This document shows, in pieces, positions 44,543 to 53,561 of a stretch of 64,000 nt of DNA. The DNA comes from UBA4421 sp028228615 (lineage in GTDB: Bacteria; Pseudomonadota; Gammaproteobacteria; Pseudomonadales; Azotimanducaceae): positions 62,001 to 126,000 of the forward strand of contig JAOJBS010000002.1 in NCBI GenBank assembly GCA_028228615.1, written 5' to 3'. How positions within the stretch are numbered: position 1 is the stretch's first letter; each line of letters begins with the position of its first letter. The notes under the pieces are model-generated. The model was not told where the DNA came from. It did not search any database and saw nothing but the letters and a program-made list of their open reading frames with translations. A program made the translations under genes and the position numbers.

Positions 44543-44572
44543 TAACCCGCTTGAGGTTGTTCTAGCGGGTTA
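44543..44572 (+). terminator. Hairpin after the PQQ dehydrogenase gene
   Basis: TAACCCGCT (44543-44551) pairs with AGCGGGTTA (44564-44572) across 12 bases, a perfect 9-bp stem 18 bases after the stop. It has no T-run of its own and is backed up by the stronger terminator that follows. Confidence 0.6.
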
Positions 44573-44582
44573 TGTAATTAGG

Positions 44583-44618
44583 AGCCGTAAATCCTTGTAG
44601 GGTTTGCGGCTTTTTTTT
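44583..44618 (+). terminator. Rho-independent terminator
   Basis: AGCCGTAAATCC (44583-44594) pairs with GGGTTTGCGGCT (44600-44611), with minor mismatches, and is followed by a run of eight T. This is a clear intrinsic terminator for the PQQ dehydrogenase transcript. Beyond it, to 44885, lies only spacer with a degenerate TTTCTTTGATC repeat near 44789-44825. Confidence 0.85.
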
Positions 44619-44885
44619 GCCTGTTGTTTGAGTGCTTTGCGCCTTTTGAGACCTTTCACTTGTATGTTGTCCGCTTATTTTTGTGTGCGGTATGTCAGTT
44701 AGGCGCGAGGTTTCGCGGAACGATGTTGAGATAAGGTTGGCACGGTTTGAGCCTAGATTACCTGTTCTCAGACAGAGTTGTTTTTGATCGTTCTTTAATC
44801 TTTCTTTGATCTTTCTTTGATTGTCTTAGGGTGAAGTACGCCTTGGGCAACTGCACTAGGCTGACGGCTTTCTTAGGCAGCTTTC

Positions 44886-45440
44886 TTAGGCTGCTTTTTT
44901 TGGCAGAGAAGGCGGTGGGATTTCAATGAACTCAAAGGTGGGGCTAAAGCCCTCTGCACCAGAGGGTGTGTCACCCTGTTCGTAGCCGTCTTCTGGCAGG
45001 TCAGATTTGTCTTGATCGGTGAGGATGTTATTAGACCTGCGTCCGTTGAGTTGTTCGCCCTCATCCATTTTTTCTAGAGCAGTCTGAGCCTTTTCCGCCA
45101 GTTCTATACTCCAAGGCATTTTATAAGCTCGCGGTTCTCCCACCGGTATGCCCGCCTCATCGGTAACGCGCAGCCAAAAGAAAATTGCGCCGGGTTCCTT
45201 GCTCCTTTTGTCTGGGTCTTCAATGGTGATCCATAATACTCGGAAGGACTCCGGCATGCTGGCCTGGGTCGCCCAGCCTAGGCTGTCTCGATAGCCAAAC
45301 CAGGTCAAAATGTAAAAAGCTGAGACGATCACGATCATCGAAGCTTTCACAAGGTGCGATAGTTTTGTGCCAACGCACAATGCCAGTAACAGCGCCGCAA
45401 CTAACGCGTAAGCCAAAGATAGGGTAATTGATATATCCAT
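44886..45440 (-). CDS. Membrane protein of unknown function, third gene of an ExbB/ExbD-like cluster
   Basis: Two hydrophobic helices near residues 5-23 and 30-50 precede a soluble region of about 130 residues. That region has a WATQASMPESFRVLWITIEDPDKR segment and a proline-rich C-terminus (EIPPPSLPKKAA). I do not recognise a family. Its start overlaps the stop of the ExbD-like gene as TGATG, so it is translationally coupled to it and should be a partner of the channel. Confidence 0.65.
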   Translation of the reverse strand: MDISITLSLAYALVAALLLALCVGTKLSHLVKASMIVIVSAFYILTWFGYRDSLGWATQASMPESFRVLWITIEDPDKRSKEPGAIFFWLRVTDEAGIPVGEPRAYKMPWSIELAEKAQTALEKMDEGEQLNGRRSNNILTDQDKSDLPEDGYEQGDTPSGAEGFSPTFEFIEIPPPSLPKKAA

Positions 45441-46057
45441 CAGGATTTATCCTTAATGGCCCGGGTAATGAGCTTTTTCGGCCGTTGACTGGTGCTTGCC
45501 ACCGCACCTTGGGCATCTAAGGTGAAACGCACAGCCGTTTGCTCATCGCCGCTGCCGGTTAATTGATGGGTGCCGTAGTAAACCATGCTCACAGTGGGGT
45601 TGAGCTTTTCGATTTTAACCGTCACTGGCAACGGCTCGCTGTAGTTAGACTTGTAGTGCAGCAGGTTGACCACGTACTCACCGGGTTGAGCTGCGCGCAC
45701 TGTGACGGTTTCTTGATTGATTGGGTTAGACACCTTAACGCCATTAATGGTGATGTTGTCGGCAAACACGCCACGGTCATCGCGGTCTAGGTGCATGAGG
45801 CCGGTATCTCGATTGTGATACCACACCAAACCACCTTGAGGGTCTTCCACTAACGCATCCACATCGTCCGGGTGTTTATCTGCCCAGCGAATGGTAATCA
45901 AGACCTCTGCTTTGCTCTGAATATCACCGGCTTTCTCCGGCGTGCTGATGAGCATGAATGCAATGGCAAACATGAAGGCGAAGCCGAGGAGGGTGTTGAA
46001 CAGCAAGTCGGTAAAAACGTCCTGTTCGGAGCCTTGTTTAAATATACGATGACGCAC
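45440..46057 (-). CDS. ExbD/MotB-like subunit with a DUF2135-like periplasmic domain
   Basis: Residues 1-38 (MRHRIFKQGSEQDVFTDLLF, then NTLLGFAFMFAIAFMLIS) form one membrane helix preceded by an Asp, as in ExbD/TolR/MotB stator subunits. The periplasmic part (about residues 45-165) reads DDVDALVEDPQGGLVWYHNR, then MHLDRDDRG, then PGEYVVNLLHYKS. This is the pattern of DUF2135-type beta-sandwich domains, where Asp residues and the LDRD stretch may bind calcium. I have not seen this fusion described. It lies between an ExbB-like gene and a small membrane-protein gene. Confidence 0.7.
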   Translation of the reverse strand: MRHRIFKQGSEQDVFTDLLFNTLLGFAFMFAIAFMLISTPEKAGDIQSKAEVLITIRWADKHPDDVDALVEDPQGGLVWYHNRDTGLMHLDRDDRGVFADNITINGVKVSNPINQETVTVRAAQPGEYVVNLLHYKSNYSEPLPVTVKIEKLNPTVSMVYYGTHQLTGSGDEQTAVRFTLDAQGAVASTSQRPKKLITRAIKDKS

Positions 46058-46076
46058 TGTAGCGGCCTTAAGTACG

Positions 46077-46817
46077 TTAAGTGGCTTGCTGAGTTGGGCT
46101 CAGCTTTGTTTGATCCGGGGTTTCCTGCCCCATTTTTACCTGTGTCAATTTTACCTGACTAAGCACAGTTAATTTATTCACAAGGTCTGCCAGTGAGGCG
46201 TCGAGTAAATAGTACTGCATCTTCAGCAAGGTACTGGTCACCAGACCTGCGAGCGTGGTGTACAGGGCCACAGCCATGCCGCCGCTCATAGCGGAGAGTA
46301 ATTGCTGCATGAGTGAAGGGTCGAACTCTTCAATCTGGCCGATGGGCAACAGCATTAAGATAAAGCCAATGACGGTGCCGGTGAGTCCCAGCTTGAGTAG
46401 CAGGTCTGCAATGAAATGCCCGGGCGCATGGGTGTTGGTGAGCTGATCGCCGAGTGTGTCTATCAACATGCGAGTGGACTGCGAACTGTTTTGGCTTTGT
46501 TGTTTTAGGCTGGTGAGTAAACCGCCCACGTAGCCTTGTGCTTGGGTGTCGTGTTGGCTAAGCGAGCCATCTTGGGCAACTGCTTGGTCTATTGCCGCGC
46601 AATGCTTATGTTCTTCGCTGAGCGACCATGCTCTTGCTAACCAATGGAGTGTTGCCAAGCCGTACAGGGCGAAGATCACCCACGAGATATAGCTGCGATC
46701 TGAGGTCAACGCCAGTGCTAATAAACCGGTTGTTGAGAGCAGGAAAAATCCAAACAGGATTAGGCCAAGTAATATGAGTGCGTATAAGAATAGGCGTTGG
46801 TCTGAAGTTGCGCTCAC
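46077..46817 (-). CDS. MotA/TolQ/ExbB-family proton channel subunit
   Basis: This 246-residue protein has hydrophobic helices near residues 9-32, 43-62, 142-163 and 178-202. The last two carry the family pattern (LLLKLGLTGTVIGFILMLLP and MSGGMAVALYTTLAGLVTS) that lines the proton path beside the ExbD-type helix. Together with the next gene, 19 bases downstream, it should make a proton-driven stator. The C-terminal tail is short and polar. It is the first gene of a three-gene operon with no TonB, Tol or flagellar gene nearby. Confidence 0.82.
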   Translation of the reverse strand: MSATSDQRLFLYALILLGLILFGFFLLSTTGLLALALTSDRSYISWVIFALYGLATLHWLARAWSLSEEHKHCAAIDQAVAQDGSLSQHDTQAQGYVGGLLTSLKQQSQNSSQSTRMLIDTLGDQLTNTHAPGHFIADLLLKLGLTGTVIGFILMLLPIGQIEEFDPSLMQQLLSAMSGGMAVALYTTLAGLVTSTLLKMQYYLLDASLADLVNKLTVLSQVKLTQVKMGQETPDQTKLSPTQQAT

Positions 46818-47086
46818 GGTCTAGTTATCCTTGTCCCAATACATGATCAGCTTACAGCTGCGCATAAGCGCCACTGCTTTGCTAATGTTTCAACGTTTTT
46901 TTGCGATGCAGAAATCTACCAACGTCATAACTTCTATGACCGTTGTCTGACTAGATTTGCGGCTCCCTCTCCGGCAGCAATGATGCCGTTGCAGGCGGCT
47001 GGGGGCAAGAGTTGCGGGTAACAGCATCAAACCCTCGCCTGGCATTACTTTTAGGTGCCCGCTTGTGCCTTCAGGGTGACTTTTGC

Positions 47087-48001
47087 TTACCGGTAAAAGT
47101 CAGGTGCGGTTTTCAGCGTTTTAAATAGCGCCAAATCATGCTCAATCCAAAACTGCGCACCTTCTTCTGTGACCAAAGATTCAACTTTATCCATAGCAGC
47201 CAAAGTTTGATCCACGTTTACATTGAACAATGGCACTCGCCGCTGTGCGCGGCTAAAACGAAAATGGTACAAGTCACCAGACAGCACCAATGGGCCGTAT
47301 TCGGCTAAATCAACAAATAGAACCTGATGCCCTTGGGTGTGTCCTGGCGCGGATATAAGGCGCACGCGGCCATCACCAAACACATCGTGGTCACCGTTCA
47401 GTTTTAGCGTTTGAGAATTTTTGATTTCCCGCAGTAAGTCTGTTTGTACACCGGGTCCTGGGGGTTCACCCTCTGGTAAAAAAGCGGCATCAAAGTCTGC
47501 CTCTTGCACCAACCACGTGGCGTTCTTAACCTCGTTAGCCACACCAACATGGTCGAAGTGTATGTGGGAAAAAGCCACATAGTCGAAACTGCTGAGATCA
47601 AACTTCATGTTGCTCAGTTGCTGCGCAAGGGTTTTATCTAGCCGAACGCTCGTACCTTGAACCTCGGGGCTCCAGCCAGGCGTGGCCGCAGTAGCAGAGG
47701 GCAGGCCGCCGTCCCACAACAAAGTGCCCTTGGGGTGCTCTATCACATAGCAAGGAACCACCAGCTCGCGCACGTCAGTTTCGTCATCGCTTAAGCCGAA
47801 GGCCGCCACAGAGTTCATGCGAAATTGGCCGCAATTAAATACGTAAAGCCTAAGTTCTTCAGGTTCAACAGGCGTATTCATTGCCTGCGCACTCAGCGCT
47901 TTTTTCGCAACCTCATCTTGACCTGTTAGGGGTTCGCCGCAACCGGTCAAGGTTGTAGCCCCCAGCAGCATACTGATAAAGATCCCAGTTCGCTTAGACA
48001 T
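47087..48001 (-). CDS. Lactonase-like MBL-fold lipoprotein
   Basis: From the ATG at 48001 (AGAGG SD) the protein has 304 residues. It starts with a lipoprotein signal ending LTG-C (Cys21). The zinc motif SHIHFDHVG, GHTQGH, SGDLYHF and a late EHD follow the metallo-beta-lactamase pattern of AttM/AiiA-like N-acyl-homoserine lactonases. It would be held in the periplasm by a lipid anchor. Quorum-quenching is a possible role, but other lactones cannot be excluded. The neighbouring class II aldolase gene is 69 bases upstream on the same strand. Confidence 0.8.
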   Translation of the reverse strand: MSKRTGIFISMLLGATTLTGCGEPLTGQDEVAKKALSAQAMNTPVEPEELRLYVFNCGQFRMNSVAAFGLSDDETDVRELVVPCYVIEHPKGTLLWDGGLPSATAATPGWSPEVQGTSVRLDKTLAQQLSNMKFDLSSFDYVAFSHIHFDHVGVANEVKNATWLVQEADFDAAFLPEGEPPGPGVQTDLLREIKNSQTLKLNGDHDVFGDGRVRLISAPGHTQGHQVLFVDLAEYGPLVLSGDLYHFRFSRAQRRVPLFNVNVDQTLAAMDKVESLVTEEGAQFWIEHDLALFKTLKTAPDFYR

Positions 48002-48070
48002 AGTTAGCCTCTCTTTATCGTTGCGTTGCATAGGCGAGTTGCGTATGCGAGTTGCATAGTTGAGCTGCGC

Positions 48071-48841
48071 TTATTCCGCGTAGCTGGGGTCAAGACGGTC
48101 GGCTAGGCGCAGCATGGAGGGCCATGCAACCTTGCTTAGACCTTCCCAAGAGTTGGGGTTATTGAAGGTGCCTTCCATCATGTCTATAGCGCCTTGGTTA
48201 GGCATGTTTAACGTGCCTTGCATCGCATTGACTTGAATTTTGCAAGCACGCTCAAGGTAGTACAGGCGCATAAAGCACGAAGCAACGCTGCCACCGGCAG
48301 CTAATGTGCCGTGATTGCGCAAAAGCATGACGTTCTTAGTGCCTAAATCTGCCACCACGCGTTCGCGCTCATCAAGGTCTAGCGCAACGCCTTCCCAGTC
48401 ATGATAGGCAAGGTCGTGATAAACAAAGAGGGCGTGCTGGGTAATGGGCAGCAGGCCTTCCTGCATAGTGGCTACTGCTACGCCATGGTCAGTGTGCAGG
48501 TGCATTACCGCGTGGGCATCTTCACGCGCCATGTGCACGGCGCTGTGAATGGTGAATCCGGCGGCATTCACCTCATAGCCATTGTTTAAGACAATGTTCC
48601 CTTCAAGATCTACTTTGACCAAGTTAGAAGCGGTGACTTCGCTGAACTGAAAACCATAGGGATTGAGCAAAAAGTGTTCTTGTGGGCCAGGCACGCGCGC
48701 TGAAAGGTGGGTGAAGACCATGTCATCCCAGCCGTAGTGGGCGACCAATCGGTAGGCTGCGGCTAAATCTTGGCGCACCTGCCATTCTTCTGGGGACACT
48801 TGGTTTTTAACATTAACCACTGCAATAGTTGCTTCGCTCAT
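48071..48841 (-). CDS. Class II aldolase/adducin family protein
   Basis: This 256-residue protein has the metal-binding HLHTDHG (HxHxxH-like) near residues 115-121 and the usual GWDDMVFTHLSARVPG start. It also has LLRNHGTLAAG near residue 175, where the third metal His lies. Members cleave or epimerise phosphorylated sugars, or act as decarboxylases; the sequence does not show which. A soluble, zinc-dependent role is expected. It may share a transcript with the lactonase-like gene. Confidence 0.85.
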   Translation of the reverse strand: MSEATIAVVNVKNQVSPEEWQVRQDLAAAYRLVAHYGWDDMVFTHLSARVPGPQEHFLLNPYGFQFSEVTASNLVKVDLEGNIVLNNGYEVNAAGFTIHSAVHMAREDAHAVMHLHTDHGVAVATMQEGLLPITQHALFVYHDLAYHDWEGVALDLDERERVVADLGTKNVMLLRNHGTLAAGGSVASCFMRLYYLERACKIQVNAMQGTLNMPNQGAIDMMEGTFNNPNSWEGLSKVAWPSMLRLADRLDPSYAE

Positions 48842-49145
48842 AAAATCTCTCCTCGCTGACGTGTACTTGTTCGTTGTTAAGAAAATACCTTGAAAGGGCT
48901 ATCGAAGGCCAGCTTTCTCAACTCGTTGTCGCGAGTGGGTAGGGATCTCGAACGGGTTTCAGTGGTTAGGTTAGGTGGACTGGTAGGCAGGGCATAAGGA
49001 TAGGTTGAGTAGGACCCGACATTGTTGTCCTGCGTGACCACCTTAATCGAAGTGCCAACGCAGTGAGGTGGGTGTGTGTATTGAGAAGATGCATTGAGAA
49101 ATCTTTTTGCAAGGAAACTAGGCGACGGGCAAGTAAATTTCAGGC
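48842..49145. other. Intergenic region with no gene seen
   Basis: A 93-codon minus-strand frame (48877-49158) crosses the hairpin of the next terminator. Its composition is Ser/Thr/Pro-rich and typical of a chance frame, so I do not call it. The aldolase promoter probably lies near 48850-48900. No RNA gene or repeat was found. Confidence 0.45.
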
Positions 49146-49170
49146 AAAAAAAGGCCACCCGTAGGTGGCC
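49146..49170 (-). terminator. Rho-independent terminator after the TonB-dependent receptor gene
   Basis: Read on the minus strand, GGCCACC-TACG-GGTGGCC is followed by a run of seven T. It lies 40 bases beyond the receptor's stop codon. Confidence 0.9.
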
Positions 49171-49209
49171 AAAAACGTCTTGGGACGTTATGAAATTTCG
49201 TATCGCGGT

Positions 49210-52197
49210 CTAGTTGCCACCAAAGTTCAGCGTCACTTCAAGACCGTACGCGCGAGGTAGGGTAGTACCTGCTGTTTGGCGGAAATGCTCACTTTCACCG
49301 TTGCGTAGGGCTTGTAAGACCGCGACATCGTCCAGAACATTGTTCACGTACCCTGCAACAACCAAGTTCTGCTTAGCATTGGTCCACGTGGCTCTTAAGT
49401 CTAAGCGGCCATAGGCTTCGGCTTTTTCGCTATCATTCTCAAAAGGCGAGTAGTAAACCTCGTCGGTCCAGCTGTAGACACTAGACAGATCCAATTTTGC
49501 GCCGTCGTTCAAAGGGAACGAATAAGTACCGAAAACCGTTACTTTAGATTCTGGTACTTGTAGCAATTGGTTGCCGTTGATATTGGATGTGTTCTGGTCT
49601 CGGTCGGGGAACAGCGACGTGGGTGTTGCTACCCGTGCGGGGTCAAGAATGTTCAGATCTTCAGTATATTCACTTGGGGTGAAACTAAAGTTACCGCCAA
49701 GAGTGAGTTGTTCTGTAGCCAACCATAATACCTCAGCCTCAACTCCTAAGATTTCAGCGCCCGGTGCCTCAAGTACGGAAGTAGACGTGCCGCCAAGGCT
49801 GGTCACTTCTGTTGCTACTGTATGAATAGTGTCGTAATCGTAGAGGTACAACGAACCGTTTATCTGCAGGGTGTTATCGAAGAATCGGGTTTTATAGCCA
49901 AATTCATAGGCAATTAGATTTTCTGGATCGTAGGCAGCGGTATTACTGAAGAAAACTAAGTTGTAACCACCAGATCGATACCCAGATGTTGCAGAGAAGT
50001 ACAATCTAACTTCCTCAGTGATATCCCAGTCTAAGTTGATTCGGCCAGTGAATTTTTCATCATCTCTTTGGAATGGACGATACACGCTGATTGCTATTGG
50101 AAAGCCGCCGTTTACCACGTTTTCAGTTGGGATCGGTTGGCCATACTGGTCGTTCATTACATTGCCATTAGCGTCGAGCTGAAAGCCGCCGTTGGCTGCG
50201 TTGAGCGCATATAGCGCAGCAGAGTAATCGATAGGGCCAGTGAAATTATCTGTAATAAATCGCGCTAAAACATCGTTTCCACCAAGAGTTTCTGTGTAGC
50301 GGAATAGGTTTTCTTCCGCGGTTACATCATCTACTGCGTAGCGTACACCAACAGTCAATGCAAACTTTTCAGATAGGTTAACAACACCCTGAGCGTAGAC
50401 TGCATTTGACTTGCGCACGGTCTGTGTTGCGTATAGCAGGTCAGAGCCAATAGAGTTGATGCCGTTGATAACGTTCAAGTCAGAGTTGGTTCCATCGTCA
50501 CCTTCCCATAGACCAACGACCAGGTTGTCGTTTCTACCAGCACTTTGAATTGTTAAGTTTTCGTTGCTGTTTAGCGCTGAATAATTTCGAGCACATGCCA
50601 CTCCGGGGTTAGCAACTAAGCAGTTGTTTTTGGCGGTAAATAAGCCAATACCTGTCACCGTGCCAAGCAATGCAGACACCGGTGTGCCTACCGGTACGCC
50701 CGCCGCTCCAGCGCCAACAGCTCCAATACCAACGGCAGGGTTGTATGTGGCAGCATTGTTGAATCTGTTTTCAAATACTGAGGAATAAAAATCACCGCGT
50801 TGATCGATGGTTGCGTCATAGATAAAACCGCCGATGGTCAGGGTGAAATTATCTGTAACATCCCAAAATGCCTGTAATTCATGGGAGCTATAGTCGGCTT
50901 CATGATTGACATAAAACTGACGGTCATGGAATTGGCTAGCAGTATTATCATCGTCCGTTGTGCGTTGATAACTCAGCTGGTTGAAGCCATAGATATACTT
51001 GATGGACAGCGATTCCAATGCATCCCACGTGACAGCAAATTGTGTACCTTGTTGATTAAACTGTTCTCGGTTCAAACCGTTGGTTGCAGCACACACTGAG
51101 TCGCCGTCGATATCGTCAGGAAATACGCAGCGATTGTAAGCAGCTAGGCTGGCATCGGACGTGTTGTTGAAGCCGTCTAGGGACGCAACAGCATTCTGAA
51201 AGCCATCGAAATCCGCATAGTCAAGACCTGCGCGGTTAGGTTGTGCTTCTGAACGTACACCAGTAGTAGGGTTAGTGAAAAAGCGTGCTTGCTGATCTGG
51301 ATTAAAAAAATCATTAGCCAATGGATTGGTTTGGGCTCTGTCAATAAAGCGGAAGCCAGGAATAAGGTCAGTTGAGCGTCCGGGGCCACCATCTTCGTTT
51401 AGGGTAACTAATCCACCGCCGTTTGCACCGCCAAATGGGCGGTCGATATCTAACCAGTTTTGACGGATGTCAACGGTCAAGTTATCAGTAGGAGTCCATT
51501 GTAGTTGAACAGAAATGTTTTCAGTGCCTAGACCATCAAGATCTTCGGTGGGTCCAATTTCCTCGATAACACCTTCTCTATCGCGGTAAGCGAAATTCAC
51601 GCGGCCAAGAAGTTTGTCTTCTATGAGTGGTCCAGAAAAAGCGCCGTAGTATTCTTGGGTGCCAAAGTTACCGACGATGCCGCGGACAGAGCCTTCAAAA
51701 AAGTCTGTAGGCTGCTTGTACAAAATGTTAATGGCGCCGCCCACTGCGTTACGGCCATAAAGGGTGCCTTGTGGACCACGAAGTACCTCAATACGTTCAA
51801 TATCCCAAAAGGTTTGAGCGGTAGCCGTGAGTAAGTCTTCTGAATAGACGCCGTTAATATAAGTAGCTACACCGGGGTCACCGCCTAGGGCGCGGAAGTT
51901 GCGGCCAACGCCTCGGACTGTCGCGTCATAAGGCTGAATCGTGGTTGCAGGGATGAAGTTTTGAAAATCTTCTTGGTTACGGATGCCGAAGTCGTCGACA
52001 AACTCGCCAGTTAAGGCGGTAATAGATATTGATGTATCTTGTATGGACGCTTCTTGGCGTTCAGCTGTGACTATAACTTCTTCTATTTGCCTACTGCCCG
52101 CATCTGCGGCGTAGACGCTGGAATAACTAAAAAGTCCAGCAGAAAGCACAGTAGCGCAGAGCGCCAGTGAGCTGCGATAGATTACTAGTCGCGACAT
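49210..52197 (-). CDS. TonB-dependent outer-membrane receptor
   Basis: This 995-residue protein has a signal peptide (about residues 1-30, ending VYA) and a TonB box near residues 38-46 (IEEVIVTAE). The plug domain includes VLRGPQGTLYGRNAVGGAIN near residues 139-158, and the long barrel ends with a C-terminal LEVTLNFGGN strand. The energised transporter would import a large substrate using TonB, which is not encoded here. The loops are rich in Asn, Asp and Gly, as in marine siderophore or carbohydrate receptors. The substrate cannot be inferred. Two hairpins lie upstream. Confidence 0.92.
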   Translation of the reverse strand: MSRLVIYRSSLALCATVLSAGLFSYSSVYAADAGSRQIEEVIVTAERQEASIQDTSISITALTGEFVDDFGIRNQEDFQNFIPATTIQPYDATVRGVGRNFRALGGDPGVATYINGVYSEDLLTATAQTFWDIERIEVLRGPQGTLYGRNAVGGAINILYKQPTDFFEGSVRGIVGNFGTQEYYGAFSGPLIEDKLLGRVNFAYRDREGVIEEIGPTEDLDGLGTENISVQLQWTPTDNLTVDIRQNWLDIDRPFGGANGGGLVTLNEDGGPGRSTDLIPGFRFIDRAQTNPLANDFFNPDQQARFFTNPTTGVRSEAQPNRAGLDYADFDGFQNAVASLDGFNNTSDASLAAYNRCVFPDDIDGDSVCAATNGLNREQFNQQGTQFAVTWDALESLSIKYIYGFNQLSYQRTTDDDNTASQFHDRQFYVNHEADYSSHELQAFWDVTDNFTLTIGGFIYDATIDQRGDFYSSVFENRFNNAATYNPAVGIGAVGAGAAGVPVGTPVSALLGTVTGIGLFTAKNNCLVANPGVACARNYSALNSNENLTIQSAGRNDNLVVGLWEGDDGTNSDLNVINGINSIGSDLLYATQTVRKSNAVYAQGVVNLSEKFALTVGVRYAVDDVTAEENLFRYTETLGGNDVLARFITDNFTGPIDYSAALYALNAANGGFQLDANGNVMNDQYGQPIPTENVVNGGFPIAISVYRPFQRDDEKFTGRINLDWDITEEVRLYFSATSGYRSGGYNLVFFSNTAAYDPENLIAYEFGYKTRFFDNTLQINGSLYLYDYDTIHTVATEVTSLGGTSTSVLEAPGAEILGVEAEVLWLATEQLTLGGNFSFTPSEYTEDLNILDPARVATPTSLFPDRDQNTSNINGNQLLQVPESKVTVFGTYSFPLNDGAKLDLSSVYSWTDEVYYSPFENDSEKAEAYGRLDLRATWTNAKQNLVVAGYVNNVLDDVAVLQALRNGESEHFRQTAGTTLPRAYGLEVTLNFGGN

Positions 52198-52280
52198 TTG
52201 AATCCCCTCTAACCTAAATTTGTTTGGTCTCGTATTTGAGACTGTTACCCAATTCGTTTTCTTTCAGGTTGTTTCAAATG

Positions 52281-52301
52281 AAGTGCTTTAACAAAGCACT
52301 T
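52281..52301. promoter_or_regulatory. Inverted repeat upstream of the receptor gene
   Basis: AAGTGCTTT-AAC-AAAGCACTT is a perfect 9-bp inverted repeat 84-104 bases before the receptor start. It may be an operator or a leader hairpin. No regulator gene is adjacent. Confidence 0.5.
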
Positions 52302-52315
52302 TGATGCGGCATCAA

Positions 52316-52335
52316 CCATTCATATAAATGAATGG
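52316..52335. promoter_or_regulatory. Second inverted repeat upstream of the receptor gene
   Basis: CCATTCAT-ATAA-ATGAATGG is a perfect 8-bp inverted repeat 14 bases from the previous one. Two strong palindromes side by side suggest dimeric regulator binding sites. Confidence 0.5.
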
Positions 52336-52745
52336 GGCGTGTTACACCAAACTTCGTCGTTGAAACATTTTGAAAGAAAATCTCAGTGAGTGTTTCTAAG
52401 TGTTCCTGAGGCCTTAGATAAGGGCGCTCTGACAAAGTGGGGTATACCTCTGATGAGCGGTTGTAGTAGTGAGATGAAAATACAATTCGACCCTATGGGT
52501 CTATTTGTACAACGATTTTTATCATCGCGATTTGGGCTTTGTTGAAACACTTTTCGGCGTTATACCTAGTTAATTTGCAAATCAGCGATTTTATTTAGCA
52601 GATGGCTTTTGACGGTGTTTTTAGCGCCCTCTAAACGCTTAAAGACTGTAGCGGATTGATAGACGTTGGTAGCAGTCGTTTGTTTCAGGGTTAGGATATA
52701 ATTTCTTCGTTTCAGTCACTTAGAGCGTTTTTGTGGAGGCGTTTC
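52336..52745. other. Divergent intergenic region
   Basis: This stretch separates the minus-strand receptor from the plus-strand PhyH gene and should hold both promoters. It has A/T-rich blocks at about 52480-52530 and 52560-52600. I see no coding frame, RNA gene or repeat beyond the two palindromes just before it. Confidence 0.4.
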
Positions 52746-53561
52746 GTGCCCTTTTTCTTAACTAATAGTGAATTGTCGGATTACCAAGCAAAGGGTTTTC
52801 TCATTCGAGAGCGCGTTTTCTCGGCAACTGAGTTATCGCAATTTAGATCTGCCGCTCAAAACGCGCAAAAAGATGCGCTTGAGTTGGTTCAGCACGGCGC
52901 TGTTCAGGGGCGTGAAATTCAGCCCTATGTCTTAGATGGCAACCGCTTTGCGGACATAGACTTTATTACCGTGCAATTTGAGCACGGGGTGGCGAATGAT
53001 ACTGTGCGGGTCATTGAGCCGGTCAACGAGTTGAGTCAGCACTTCGATGCCTTAATTGACGAGCCGCGGCTGACCCAGCCCATGCAGCAAATTATTGGCG
53101 TCGATGAGTTGGCGTTATGGACCGCTAAATTGAATCTAAAACCGGCTAGAGAGGGTTCAGGCTTTCGCTGGCACCAAGACTCTCCTTACTGGATTCATGA
53201 TTGTGATCATGTAGATCAGTTACCTAACGTGATGGTTTTGTTTGATGATGCCGATGTGTCAAACGGCTGTCTGCGCGTGATTCAGGGCAGCCATAAAAAT
53301 GGGCGCTTGCCCGGGTGCGAGGATGGTTCGCAATTACAGGGTTTTTTTACCCACCCCAATGCGTTTTCTGAGCAAGATCAAGTAATGATGGAAGCGCCAG
53401 CGGGTTCGGTGATTTTCTTTGATCCGCATATCGTCCATGGCTCACGGCCCAATCACTCAGATACGCCCCGCAGAGCCATTATTATTACCTACCAACCGGC
53501 AGGTTACCCGGCCCTGAAGAGCCGAGTGGTTAGACCCGTTCTAAAATCATTCAACCCATAA
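52746..53561 (+). CDS. Phytanoyl-CoA dioxygenase (PhyH) family protein
   Basis: I start at the GTG at 52746, which follows GGAGG by 6 bases. An upstream TTG at 52731 has no SD. The 271-residue protein has the Fe(II)/2-oxoglutarate motif pieces FRWHQDSPYW (HxD) and, later, HGSRPNHSDTPRRA (the distal His and the Arg that binds 2-oxoglutarate). PhyH enzymes hydroxylate the alpha carbon of acyl-CoAs and other small organics. Its end overlaps the convergent amidohydrolase gene by 15 bases. Confidence 0.88.
   Translation: MPFFLTNSELSDYQAKGFLIRERVFSATELSQFRSAAQNAQKDALELVQHGAVQGREIQPYVLDGNRFADIDFITVQFEHGVANDTVRVIEPVNELSQHFDALIDEPRLTQPMQQIIGVDELALWTAKLNLKPAREGSGFRWHQDSPYWIHDCDHVDQLPNVMVLFDDADVSNGCLRVIQGSHKNGRLPGCEDGSQLQGFFTHPNAFSEQDQVMMEAPAGSVIFFDPHIVHGSRPNHSDTPRRAIIITYQPAGYPALKSRVVRPVLKSFNP

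Noticed and set aside
48877..49158. A 93-codon minus-strand frame between the aldolase and the receptor terminator
   Set aside because: It crosses the terminator hairpin, has no SD, and its Ser/Thr/Pro-rich composition with no domain is typical of a chance frame.
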